This document shows positions 21,301 through 31,225 of a stretch of DNA of 36,043 bases, in pieces; the first letter of the stretch is position 1, and every line of letters starts with the position of its first letter. The notes under the pieces were generated by a model that was not told the DNA's origin, made no database searches, and saw only the letters and a program-made list of their open reading frames with translations. The DNA lies in assembly GCA_015852425.1 (NCBI GenBank), contig JAAAIG010000359.1:1-36043 (forward strand), given 5' to 3'. Source of the stretch: Gryganskiella cystojenkinii. Taxonomy: Eukaryota > Mortierellomycota > Mortierellomycetes > Mortierellales > Mortierellaceae. The translations under genes were made by a program, and so were the position numbers.

Positions 21301-21538
21301 AAAAAAACAGATTAGTATCCAGGTGTCCAGGATGTAAGCCGAATGACCATTGCTGCAGCGAGAGTAATCACATGACGTGAGAGATTGTTTTTATTTTTTA
21401 CCTGCGGTCTCCCGGTAAGGCGCTGTTGACAAGAATGAATCGCGTACGATGGACAGACGCGACATGGTTGCTGGCTAGAGTCCTGTTCAAAATCAATCCA
21501 CGCATGGGTCCCCTCTGAGCCAGACAGGCGGCCTGCAT
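18334..21538 (-). CDS. MDM31: Mdm31/Mdm32 family mitochondrial inner-membrane protein
   Basis: Five exons (21402-21538, 20416-21275, 19814-20179, 18678-19720, 18334-18567) join to 879 residues. The start at 21538 gives MQAACLAQRGPMRGLILNRT, an Arg-rich, acid-free presequence. A long Ser/Gln/Arg-rich linker is followed by RPWRVDDFIAMFSWAFIANV and a membrane segment at about 298-325. The conserved Mdm31/32 core follows: FVASKISDYLTESTGVKVTFEAAIVP, DLTIDQIDVTLSAKRWLDGKGLIEDASIKGVRGVIGDRTHVWWD, FELESLELDDMLVTVLQP, IYSGTVDITCDVRIP, and the C-terminal block SEFDGSWTIYDSNLM. These proteins are needed for mitochondrial shape, mtDNA inheritance and phospholipid balance. Oddities: a His/Asp/Glu-rich insert (about 390-420) and a roughly 80-residue Gln/His-rich insert (about 658-741). 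Mdm31 and Mdm32 are paralogues; I cannot say firmly which one this is. Confidence 0.92.
18886..19125 (-). repeat. Gln/His-rich low-complexity codon repeat inside MDM31
   Basis: CAA/CAG/CAC-rich tract (seen as ttg/ctg/gtg on the plus strand) coding for about 80 residues including QQQQQ and EQQQKQQQQ runs. Imperfect repeat, frame preserved, located between two conserved parts of the protein. Confidence 0.8.
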
Positions 21539-22116
21539 GGTGTGTATGCTGATGATTGTTCAGACTTGTAGGAGGGCGAAGACGGTGAAGGGGAAAGGAG
21601 GCTGGATCCCGATGGAGAAGAGCTGTAGACTGGAGACTGTCGGATCAGCGACACTCCTTTTTTTTTGCTGTTTGTTGACAGGAAGGTTCCTTCTACCTTT
21701 TTCCTTGCTCGAGTTTTTTGATATTGTTCCTGTTGAAGGAGTCGAAGAGGTCACGAAGGAGCGAGCAAGCTGGTGGTCCAGGCGCAGGAAGTACGAGGGG
21801 AAGTGATGGGAAGAATAAAAAAGAGGATCAGACAGAAAGAACAGAATTACGAAAAGGGGAGGTTTCTACCACTGTCGGGGCCACAAATCGATTTTTTTTT
21901 TGCATGTGTCTTCGCTGAGAAACAAAAAAAAAATCCTTTCTCGTGGGGCAAAGACAGTCACATTACGAGAAGCAGAAAGGGCGCGTTGTTGCCAAAGAAT
22001 GCATTAAAACTATTCTTCATCTCTGACAAACACCACAAAGGACAAAGGGGCAAGGACATCCATTATCGGGAGACACGAGTTACGGACGCAGTAAAGGATA
22101 GAACGCCATATAGACC
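21539..22116. promoter_or_regulatory. Divergent promoter region of MDM31 and COG5
   Basis: About 580 bp between two head-to-head start codons, with A- and T-rich runs at about 21658-21666, 21891-21900 and 21922-21931. Open frames here are short and overlapping on both strands. Likely bidirectional promoter plus leaders, inferred from layout. Confidence 0.5.
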
Positions 22117-24225
22117 ATGACCATGGCCACCGTCATCCCCGACCTCGACTCTTACACAGGTACATTCCACAGACCGAGGAAGAGAGGTCCCTGGCATGGA
22201 CTCTCATCTTGTCTCTCTCATAATCGTCTTAAGTCGAGGGCAAACAGATGAGTCTCATGTCTAACGACGCGTTGTTCTTTGCTACTTGGGATTTATTCAT
22301 CGTAGACTACGACTCATTCCTGGTAGACAAGTTTGACCCAAACACCCATGCCAACTCCATCATTCATCAGTCCACAAAAGGGGACCTTGACATTGCTACG
22401 TCTCTCTCCAGTCTCTCCTTCAGTATCGACAGTCTCAACAAGCAACTTCATGAACAGGTAAGTACGCGATCCTACAATCGGAGACATGAATACGGAGGGT
22501 CCAGAGCCCCTGGATAAGAGCAAGGGGTGTCCAACAATACGAGGCTGACACTGTAACCTTTTGCAATGTTTCTGACGATTTAGGTTACCACACACTATAA
22601 TGATCTCTTGAGTCAAGCAGCAGGAATCAGGGAACTGGAGACAGTTCTCGGAACTGTCAAGCTCGGACTTAAAACCCTCAGTGCCTCCATGGAACGACTC
22701 TCCTTCAAGATCAAGACTCCGTTTGAACAAATCCAGACGTATACCATTCAATTGGAGCGCCTCCAGGTCGTTTCAGAGATGTTGCGCCGAGTCTTACGGT
22801 TCCTGTACCTGAGCAAACGACTCGAGATGCAGATGCCCGAGGGTGACCTCGAACTGACCAAGGCTGCCTTGACGCTTAGTGAAGTGGGTATGTGTCTATC
22901 CAAAGAATTTTTTTACTGGCTTTTTCTTTGACTCGACTGAATTGACCCACCTACTCGTTGTATTTCGCACAAACAAATTAGATGCTCTACTTCAGGAATC
23001 AGACTTGAGCGGGATTCATGTTGTCGACAGAGAGGTCAGGAACCTAGAGTCAGTACGGGAACGGATCATTGACTCTGCAGACAGAATCTTGCAGGAGGGA
23101 GTGGCTGCACAAAATCAAGCTCAGGTTGGATCTGCCCTCCAAGTCTTTTATTCGCTCAAGGGGTTGGATATCAAGGTTCTGGCGATCACATCCAACCTAT
23201 CGAGTAATCTGCATACGCAGATCAAACAAGCCCTTGATATTCAGTCCCTTCAGAAGGAGGCTAAAGGTAAGCGGAAAGAGTTGAAAATTGGTGGCAACAC
23301 ACGGGTCCAGGCTCAAGTGATGCTAATGGATATGGACTGCTAACTGCATTACATTGTACACACTGTGTTGCTCTCTCAGAATCCGGAATGAATGCCTCTG
23401 GATTTGTTGGTGGAGGAGTTCGAAGGAACAACGGAGAGCCCAGCGTAGGAGCCGCAGCACTGTGGACGTCTATACTCTGGAAGAGAATGGAAAGACTTGT
23501 CGATGAGATGTATAACGGATGTGTTAAGGTAAGCCCCCACGATGATCAGTATACGGTAACATAAAGAGTTTATTATGTTTGAGGTCGAGTCCATTGGAAT
23601 GCTGACGCAATTCCGCTGGAATCTCGTTTATAGATATACTTACTGGAACGAGTGCTTGCACGGAAGAGAGATCCATTGACTCAAATCTCTTTTCTGGAGA
23701 TTGTCTCAAACAGCATGGATGGAAACATGGTTCATCGATTCTGGCAGTCGCTCTCGGCTCATCTGGAGCAAGAGCTCAAAGCCTCGGCTAGATGTAAGTG
23801 TTTCCTTGATTGTTATGCACTTGTTTTTTACAAATACAATCGATTTGAGAACTAACTTGCTTTTTACGTATACCAAAGCATCACAATTCCTTCACCAGGC
23901 TTTCATTGACGGTTTCCCTCGGCTTTTGAATTTGTTGCACGAGTTCTTTTCGCGGGTCTCTGTCTACAGCGCCAATACAGCCTCCGAGGATGTGCAAAGG
24001 TATGCATGCACATACGGAAATTTTTGAATCTTGACTCTTCTTGCCTCACTTGCCCCTAGATGCAGGAATAGTTCGCTAACATCCTCCCTCCTCTGTCGCT
24101 CTCTCTTCTTTTTTTGCATCTGCGTTTGTGATAACAGTCCTGAGGTTGTTCTTATGCTCCGAGCGATTGCGTCGTTTGAAAGTGCGTACAAGGCCAAGAC
24201 TGCTCAACGCAGCGGGCAACGTTAA
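22117..24225 (+). CDS. COG5: Conserved oligomeric Golgi complex subunit 5 (COG5), short form
   Basis: Eight exons (22117-22159, 22306-22457, 22584-22887, 22982-23266, 23380-23528, 23634-23793, 23879-23999, 24138-24225) join in frame to 433 residues. COG5 is part of lobe B of the COG tether for retrograde intra-Golgi vesicles. Diagnostic blocks: DYDSFLVDKFDPNTHANSII, LSFSIDSLNKQLHEQVTTHY, NDLLSQAAGIRELETVLG, FLYLSKRLEMQM, the amphipathic ESDLSGIHVVDREV, VGSALQVFYSLKG, AALWTSILWKRMERLVDEM, RVLARKRDPLTQISFLE, and FLHQAFIDGFPRLLNLLHEF. The frame stops soon after ASFESAYKAKT, where animal COG5 (about 840 residues) continues for several hundred residues. The downstream 900 bp shows no continuation. 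Yeast Cog5 is also short (about 400), so this may be natural. A second ATG six bases downstream (22123) could also start the protein. Confidence 0.93.
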
Positions 24226-25157
24226 CGTTTTGGTTACTGAAAAAGAAATGAAATGTAGCAAACCAAGTCAGCTGGCAAGGAATGGAATGACACAAACAAC
24301 ACCCACTCTCTCAACTCTGTTTTTATTTGATTGCATCGAGAACAAAAAAAAGAACTCGAAAAAAAAAGAGCGTGTTACCGGGAGAGAGCTCCATTTTTTT
24401 TATTTATTTTTTCTGCTCTTTGTCTGTCACTGCCACTCATTCCCGCTTTTGACTTGTCCAACTGTCCCAGTTCTGATTGGCACCCCCATCTCAAGAATCA
24501 AACCCAAAAGAAAAGAGTGCAATTTTTGAGTCCCTCAACTCAACGGCAAAACTCCTTTCCAATTGACCACTGAGAGGAGAGTATTTTTGGTCTTTTTGCA
24601 GCACACCAAAAGGGGTGAGTGGGTGTGTGGTGTGCGTTCTCGGCTTTGTCCTCGATGCGGAAAAAAGTGTCCATCGGTTTGCTCATTCTTCTTTTTTTTT
24701 TTTATTGTTTTTATTTAGTTTCCTTTTTTCGACCACATTCCAAACTTCATCCGGTTCATTACCCTCTCTTTCTTTCAATCTCAACCACCAAAAGACAAGA
24801 AACCAGCCTCACTTCATTTCGGTGATCAATTTACTCCAGCCCTCTTTGCGACACACGTCTCTGTGCACCTACCCCAATAATAATTATTGTCCACAGGGTT
24901 CTCTTTTTGTTTGTCCCTTTACCCGAGAAAGCCCTCCCTTGTTCTTCTTTATCCCGTTCTCCAAGGGTCCAACGTTGTTCCTTATTTGTTTTTTCTCATA
25001 AAACGACTTCGCTCTTTCTCTTTTCCTTTTCACCTCCCCCCCCCCCTTCTCTGTCTTTGATCCCGTATCTCCATTGCCCAAAGTAGACACCCACTCCACC
25101 TTATTCTCTTTGTTTACTCTTTTTTCCTTTTCTTTCTTTCTTCTTTCGTTTTAACAA
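24226..25157. promoter_or_regulatory. Pyrimidine-rich upstream/leader region of the velvet gene
   Basis: No gene is seen. From about 24680 to 25157 the plus strand is overwhelmingly C/T with poly-T runs and a run of 11 C at 25036-25046. Such long CT-rich tracts precede other start codons in this window. Open frames here (for example 24615-25001) are Phe/Leu/Pro/Ser translations of this bias and are not called. The COG5 3' UTR should be in the left part. Confidence 0.45.
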
Positions 25158-27398
25158 ATGGCTTCCATCCACGACCTTTGCAACCCAGACCCAGAAGAAG
25201 ATCAACACCAGCCTTCACAACGACCCGATCATCGATCCTCTCAGGGACATCACTATCCACCTCAACAACAACACGAAGCTTCACCTCCAATGCATCCTCA
25301 CTACTCTGGACCACCACATCCTCCACACGGAAGACCCTATGGAGATTATCCTGAACGTCCTCCCCCACACAGTTCTTCCTCTCGCCCATCTTCGTCTTCT
25401 CGTCCCCACCCTTATGATCGGCATCCGTCTTCTTCTCGCTCCGGAGCTCCTCATCCTCCTCCACCACCACACGCAGCCCATTACCAACCTTATCCTCCTC
25501 CATCGCACCACCCACACCACTACGATCCCTATGATCCTCGGTCTATCCCTCCTCCTCCACATGGTCAACCTTACCCTTCCTACCCTCCCCCGCCAGCACC
25601 TATGGAAAAAGAACACCGGGAGAGATCGAGACATAGCGGCACCCATTCTTCTTCAGTACCTTCTAGTCATGGACGTCATGGATCGCATGACTATGAACAC
25701 CCTAGTCATCCCCCACACTATAGCACAAGCGGCAGCAGCAGTGGAAGCAAGAGTTCTTCAAGAACCCATCCTCATCCCTCGGCTGGCCCGAGTTCAAATC
25801 ATGGACATCTCCCTATTTCTTCCTCGTCATCATCTTCAAGAAACAAGCCCTCGTTGAGTGATTTGCCAACGCAGTCGACTTTGCCTGATTCTCAGCAACA
25901 GCATCACTCACATCTGCAGGCTCTCCATGCGTCCGAAGTTCATCGTCGTTCGATTCCCTCTGGTGGTCCTACTGCAGTGATGATGTCTTCTTCCTCTTCC
26001 TCCTCATCGTCTGCAGCTCATATTCCTGATGATCAAAGGTAAAAGAATCCTATATTCAAAGACATCTTGGATACATAATCATGATCATGCTTCCACGCAT
26101 CTTCACTTTTTATATTAACAGTCTTATTCTTCCCTTCCTTGTGTATTTTTTTTCTTAGACCCGCAAGGATCAAGATTGTGCAACAACCCTTGCATGCACG
26201 CATGTGTGGATTTGGTGAAAAGGACCGTCGCCCAGTGGACCCACCGCCAATCGTTCAATTACTTCTAGACGAAAACCACTCTCAACATCCCGCGAAAAGA
26301 ATGTTGGCTCAACAACAACAACAGAGTCGATCGGATGCTGTAGCCGCCTCCGCTGCTGCTGCCCTTGTAGGCAAGAAAGTCAAGGATGAGAACCATGATT
26401 CCGCGCATGAGAATGGAGAAGACCAAGAACGGAAACGGGAGAAGGATGGTGATGACTCTCACGAGTCTGAGGAGAATGATGGCAAGCTTGCCTCCGGATC
26501 GGAGAGAGTGACCCGTGTAAGGTCCGAGTCTCTCAAGCAAGAAGGATCCGATCCTGTTGCTCACCAGTCTTCACCGAATCTTGGCAAGCGCAGAAGAAAC
26601 GGCCACAAGGATGAAGATGGAGAGAACACTGGCGACGACAACTCGAACGCAAGTGACGACGAAAACGATGACGAGGGCCACAGACTGGAGGGCGCTGGCG
26701 AAGAGGAACTCAACAATGATCCTCTCTTCGTCCTCCACGTCTCCCTGTGGTCTGCAGATGGATCCGAGGTCAGGAATATGATTGCTACTCCTGGACAGTC
26801 GGAACCGCCAAAGTTGACGAGAATCTTGATGGGGTCTTTGGTTGTGTCGCCGATCCTGTTGAACAACGCGGAGGGTGTTCCCGGCTGGTATTTCAGTTTC
26901 CCGGACTTGAGTATCCGTACGGAAGGTGTTTATACTCTAAAGTTCTCTCTGATGCGCTTTGGGAGGTAAGATGAGACGACAATGTTGGAAATATCTGTAA
27001 AATGACGAGTATACCACTCATATGAGTGATTATGAGCGAACGGAACGTTAATCCTACCGACAACAATTTCGTCCGCATCATAGCTTCGACTTTGTCAACA
27101 ATGAGGACGGACATGCTTCTACCCTGGTGGCAGAAGAGATCAGTCAACCCTTCACGGTCTTCTCAGCCAAGAAATTCCCTGGAATGACAGGTTAGCACCG
27201 GATTCTTTCCTATCTGTTCCAAATGTCTTCCTTGTCCTTGTCCTTATCCTTGTCCATTTTTCTAATCAAATGCTACATGATTGGCACGTTTTCATCTATC
27301 TCATAGAATCAACCGAGTTATCCAAGGCATTTGCGAAACAGGGACTCAAGATCCCTATCCGTAACGATTTGCGTGCCCGAAAGGCTGATCGGGACTGA
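25158..27398 (+). CDS. Velvet-domain transcription regulator, VelB-like (split velvet domain)
   Basis: Exons 25158-26038, 26159-26965, 27084-27190 and 27307-27398 join to 628 residues. Residues 1-293 are a His/Pro/Ser/Tyr-rich low-complexity region. The velvet domain starts RPARIKIVQQPLHARMCGFG and RRPVDPPPIVQLLL, then is interrupted by an approximately 150-residue acidic, Ser- and Lys-rich insert (about 331-480) with a nuclear-localisation-like GKRRRNG. It resumes with DPLFVLHVSLWSADG, LMGSLVVSPILLNN, GWYFSFPDLSIRTEGVYTLK and, after an intron, ISQPFTVFSAKKFPGMTEST. Velvet proteins are fungal DNA-binding regulators, with an NF-kB-like fold, of development and secondary metabolism. An insert within the velvet fold is a known feature of VelB, which dimerises with VosA or VeA. 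Subfamily is therefore VelB-like by architecture, not proven. ELSKAFAKQGLKIPIR is the typical C-terminal end of the domain. Confidence 0.92.
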
Positions 27399-29313
27399 GT
27401 ACAACAGTTTTTTTATTTGTAGACCAAAACAAAGAACATGTGCCCCTAGGACTTGCAAGCAAAACAGAGTATTATAAACATTATTTTAAAGATGTAAGAT
27501 GAAAGAGGACAAATGATGGCAGTGACTGAAGCATCCGTTTGCCAGGTGGCATACAATCTCACCAAACATGAGGACAGAGGGTCCTGCTAGCTCTTCAGCG
27601 AACAGCACCGCGACCTACAAGACCCACGATCTGAAGGCAGGATCTTTGAACGTCACGCACCTTTGCACCTCTCCGCCTCTCCGCAAGAAAAAAAAGGCTC
27701 AGGCAAGAAATAATGCTGTCGATTCCCAAACCTCCCAGGTGCCGGCTGACGACGGAAAACAAAAAAAACATATACCCGTCAGTTTGAATCTGTTCCAGCA
27801 CCCAACAACGATTGTCAGCTGGAAAGGTTATGAGTGGGGGTAATCCGACACAAGAAGTCTCTAACTATGCGAGCCTTTTTGGATACTCACTGCAAAAGTG
27901 GGTAAAGGACCGATGAATTCGAGGTGCCGCCTTAATACACCGCAGAGGAGTCCAAGTCAGGACCCAGTATTGCTTTTGTCCTGCGAATCTAGGATCAACT
28001 GCATCATGTTATTGTCCGGACTAAGCTCCTTGACGAAATCTCCCCAAAGTAGCGGAAGAAGCTCGGCCGACAGTACATGAGATCATGCTCAAATCTCATC
28101 TACCAAGCTTGGCCACGCACTGTCCCAGCGGAAAGTATATGAGTTCGTCCACCCAACCATTGTAAGGACTCCGTGAGAAGGCTGGAATGGTGACCACCTT
28201 TGGGATGCTGAACCCAAGACTGGAACGGTTTATAACCAAAACCTCAAGGATGGCGACAATGCCGTTGATGCCACTCCTCACGATTCTTGATACGAGCAAG
28301 GTTCGGAAACTCTTGCCTGAAAGAGTAGTGGACTAGCTTGAGGGAGTGAAAGGCATCGGGTGAGTAGGTGAACTATCAGCTCCCATGGTAGAGCGAACAA
28401 AACACCAATGTTGGTGAAGTAGCGTATGTTCTCTGTCTTTGCCTGGGGTAAGATTTTTTGAACCTCCTATTCTTCCTCCTCGACAACGATCTCGGGGCTT
28501 GCTCTTGCGGTGGCGCATGCGCCGAGGCGTTGGGAAGACCTACGGTGAAAGAGCGAGACGATGGACGTGAAAATCGTTATGGACTTTCATGGTCGGGGTG
28601 ACCATCCAGACTTGAAACACAAGGTCAATTCCTGTTGACGACGGCACTGATATTATCGGTAGGGACGACAACCTGATCACTGAGGGCAAGGAGTGACCCC
28701 AATGGCGGCCTCAAAACGGTGTTCCGAGTTTGTCGTTCCTAGGCTTCTTCGACCGACGCCTGGACGAGGACGTGATTGTCGGTTTGGTTCTGCAAGACCT
28801 GCTTGGGAGACGGAACAGCAGAGGAGGAGGAGGGCCTCGATAAGGCAGCTTCAAATCGATGGTGGAAATCCTTATTGAATTCGTTCAGTTCCGCTTAATA
28901 AACAAGCGATCGAGGAGTCGGACAGGGGTCAGTATTAGAGTTAGTGAACAGCAAGGAATTTATCAGGAAACTCATCATGGACAAGCTATATCGGCCAAGT
29001 AAGTAAAGGAACATCGTTTCCCTTGTCAGGGCCATCAGTGAGTTTCGTATGAGCAAGAAAAAAAAAACTTTGCTGCCCTCTACCATGGTCATGAACGCTA
29101 AACGTAAGCCGTTGATCAAACGTACCTGCAGACTCGGCGGTTGTGTTCGACGTCCGGAATTCATCGCAGGCGCAATGTAGGGCCCCGATACGTCCGCAAA
29201 ACTTGGGGCAGTGCGCGTCGACTATCTTCTTAAGGGTAATGTGCCTCTGCTTTCTTGTTTTTGTGCCCAAAAATAAAGCTGGGGACTGGGCTTTTGCACT
29301 TAACCCTCTTTCA
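27399..29313. other. 1.9-kb region without an intact gene
   Basis: Contains the velvet 3' flank at the left and the decayed minus-strand coding remnants entered separately. On the plus strand a frame at 27568-27843 (91 codons, starting MRTEGPASSSANS) is open but unrecognised, and it lacks splice context for continuation. I do not call it a gene. No tRNA or simple repeat array seen. Confidence 0.4.
28096..29270 (-). pseudogene. Unidentified decayed coding remnants
   Basis: Several minus-strand stretches have protein-like composition but are separated by stops or frame changes. About 29120-29270 encodes a Cys/His-containing segment (CPKFCGRIGALHCACDEF) that ends at a good splice donor (cag/gtacgt). 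At 28720-28895, AELNEFNKDFHHRFEAAL and a Ser/Pro-rich run end at TAG; the next 110 bp (LGSLLALSDQVVVPTDN) reads on from there. At 28096-28299, VLVINRSSLGFSIPKVVTI is followed by VDELIYFPLGQ. I recognise no family. They may be one dead gene or several fragments; a functional gene with unseen introns is possible but less likely, given in-frame stops flanked by coding-like sequence. Confidence 0.35.
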
Positions 29314-30858
29314 ATGGATGCATCACCAACAAGGAAGAGAGCATGTAAACGCTATCATTATGAATCCCCGCATCGCCGCTCTATAACCGTAAAAGTACTT
29401 GAGGTAGAAAAAGAAAGCATTCGCCTGTGGACATTCCTGGTGGCATCGCAAAACGTACATTTCCACAAACGAATGCAGGCGATAAATATTTTGGGCGGCC
29501 ATCCTCTTTCTCTTTCTTTTCTCAGCTCCTAGACCCAGATTTCGGTCTCTATGTTTGGCCCTCGTCTCTGATTCTTTCCGAGTACATCTTTCATCACCTG
29601 GATCTCTTCCAAGGTTCCACCTCCACCATCACCACCGCTGTATCAACAACACCCAAGGTCATCCTCGAACTCGGCGCAGGAACCGCGTTACCTACCCTTT
29701 TACTCGCCAAAGCTACCGATCCTGCCTCGACCGTTATAGTCGCAACCGATCGACCCAATGTTCCCTCCATCCTCGAGAACATCCGTCAGGCGTTACATGA
29801 GAACCAAATACCCATTGTTCAAGGCGGCGTCTACAAGAACGAAATTGACGCGCCACGAGTCATGGTTCGAGGACTAGGTTGGGGCGACTTTACATTTGCG
29901 GATCCCTCAACTCACAGTGAAGGCGGCCTCTTGCAGCTACTCAAGGATATCAAATCGTCCGTCCAACAAGAACGAGAAGGCAGACATTATTCAGGACGGA
30001 TCGATCTCATCCTCGGCAGCGACACCTTCTACAATCCACCAGGTAAACTTTCGTACCTCATCAATATCTATTGATGAGCGAGATATATATAAAAAATATG
30101 GACGATCAATCAGCAATTAACACAGGCACAGATCAATCTAACCCAATTTCATCTGTTTTTTATTTCTGATGGTTGTTCCATTTTTTTTTTTTTTTTTAGA
30201 CTTTGAACCGCTTTTGGCCACGGTCGCTTATATCATACACCGACATAACCCGGATTGTGTGTTCTTAACCAGTTATCAGAACCGAAGTGCGAAACGGAAT
30301 ATCAACCATCTTCTTCAGAAATGGGATCTAGAGGGTCGAGAGATTGACTGGCAAGAAGAACAGGCCTTTGACTTGTCCAAGTATGTTACAGGCGACGATC
30401 AACAAGATCGATCCTCCTCAGATCTGGACCTGGATCAAGACCAGGACCATGAAATGTCAGAGTCGAGTATGTTGTCCGATGACGAGAAAGGTGTCGCAAG
30501 GGACGATGACATCAAAGACGACGACTATTGGTTGCAACTGGCCAAGAGAGAGATTGACAAACAAACAGCGACCACGTCCATCCCACCTACTTTATCACCG
30601 CAACAACAGCCCAATAAGCAAAAGCCGATACCGATAACGTCCCTGGTCGATTACGGATCCTCATCCGAGTCCGAGAGCGAAATGGACGTCCAGCCCGAAG
30701 ATCTCCAAGATGAAGACAACCAATACGATAGCCACCCATCGAGTAGTCATAAACTCGGCGACGGCGGTACCCTAAACAGCGTTCATTTGCTCTGGATCTG
30801 TAAAAGAGGTCGAGCCGAGTCTCTTTTCGAGCCTTGGAAGATGCAGAGGACCAAATAA
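29314..30858 (+). CDS. METTL23-like SAM-dependent protein methyltransferase (family 16)
   Basis: Exons 29314-29403, 29526-30042 and 30200-30858 join to 421 residues. The first exon (MDASPTRKRACKRYHY to SITVKVLE) splices to LLDPDFGLYVWPSSLILSEY, reproducing the family motif in which a short strand precedes the GLYVWP signature. SAM-binding motif I is ILELGAGTALPTLLLA (about 76-91). A DxxL-type motif follows in DLILGSDTFYNP (about 192-203), as in METTL21/22/23 lysine/arginine methyltransferases; METTL23 has been reported as a histone H3 arginine methyltransferase. The closest layout is METTL23, but human METTL23 is about 190 residues. The extra length is an acidic Asp/Ser/Gln insert at about 255-370 placed before the last strand (VHLLWICKR). 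The acceptor of intron 2 follows a run of about 20 T. Target protein unknown. Confidence 0.85.
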
Positions 30859-31225
30859 ATTATGAATTATGATACAGTACCCTAATTAACATCGTACAGC
30901 CGATTTCGAACGTCATTGTCGGAAAACGGACACAAGTCCATAAGAGCTTTGTCGATGAGAGGACAAACGAGGACGACGACAGAAAGGGGGATTCTAGGAT
31001 GAACATTTTTTTATTTTATACATGTTGTGGAAGGCACAAAAAATGACGAAAAACTAGGAAAGGAAAAAAAGAAAGCAACAAAAGAGAGAAAAAGTACCAG
31101 ATTTGTTGATGAGACTGAAGGAGGGTATGAAAGGAGAAGTAAAAGTAGAGAGAAAAAAAATGCAGAAAAACAATAAAAAGAGTGCTTTGAGTGGAGAAAG
31201 AGGAGGCGTCCTTGACAGAGATAGC
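30859..31225. other. Convergent 3' intergenic region (METTL23-like / elongase)
   Basis: About 370 bp between converging stops; A-rich on the plus strand in its right half. An AATAAA at 30854-30859 overlaps the methyltransferase stop codon. No gene seen. Confidence 0.5.

Noticed and set aside
24615..25001. A 128-codon plus-strand frame upstream of the velvet gene
   Set aside because: Phe/Leu/Ser/Pro-rich translation of a CT-rich leader; no splice signals linking it to the velvet gene.
25281..25857. Overlapping long frames on both strands within the velvet first exon
   Set aside because: They are out-of-frame readings of a low-complexity His/Pro/Ser region; the plus-strand frame starting at 25158 alone joins to the velvet domain.
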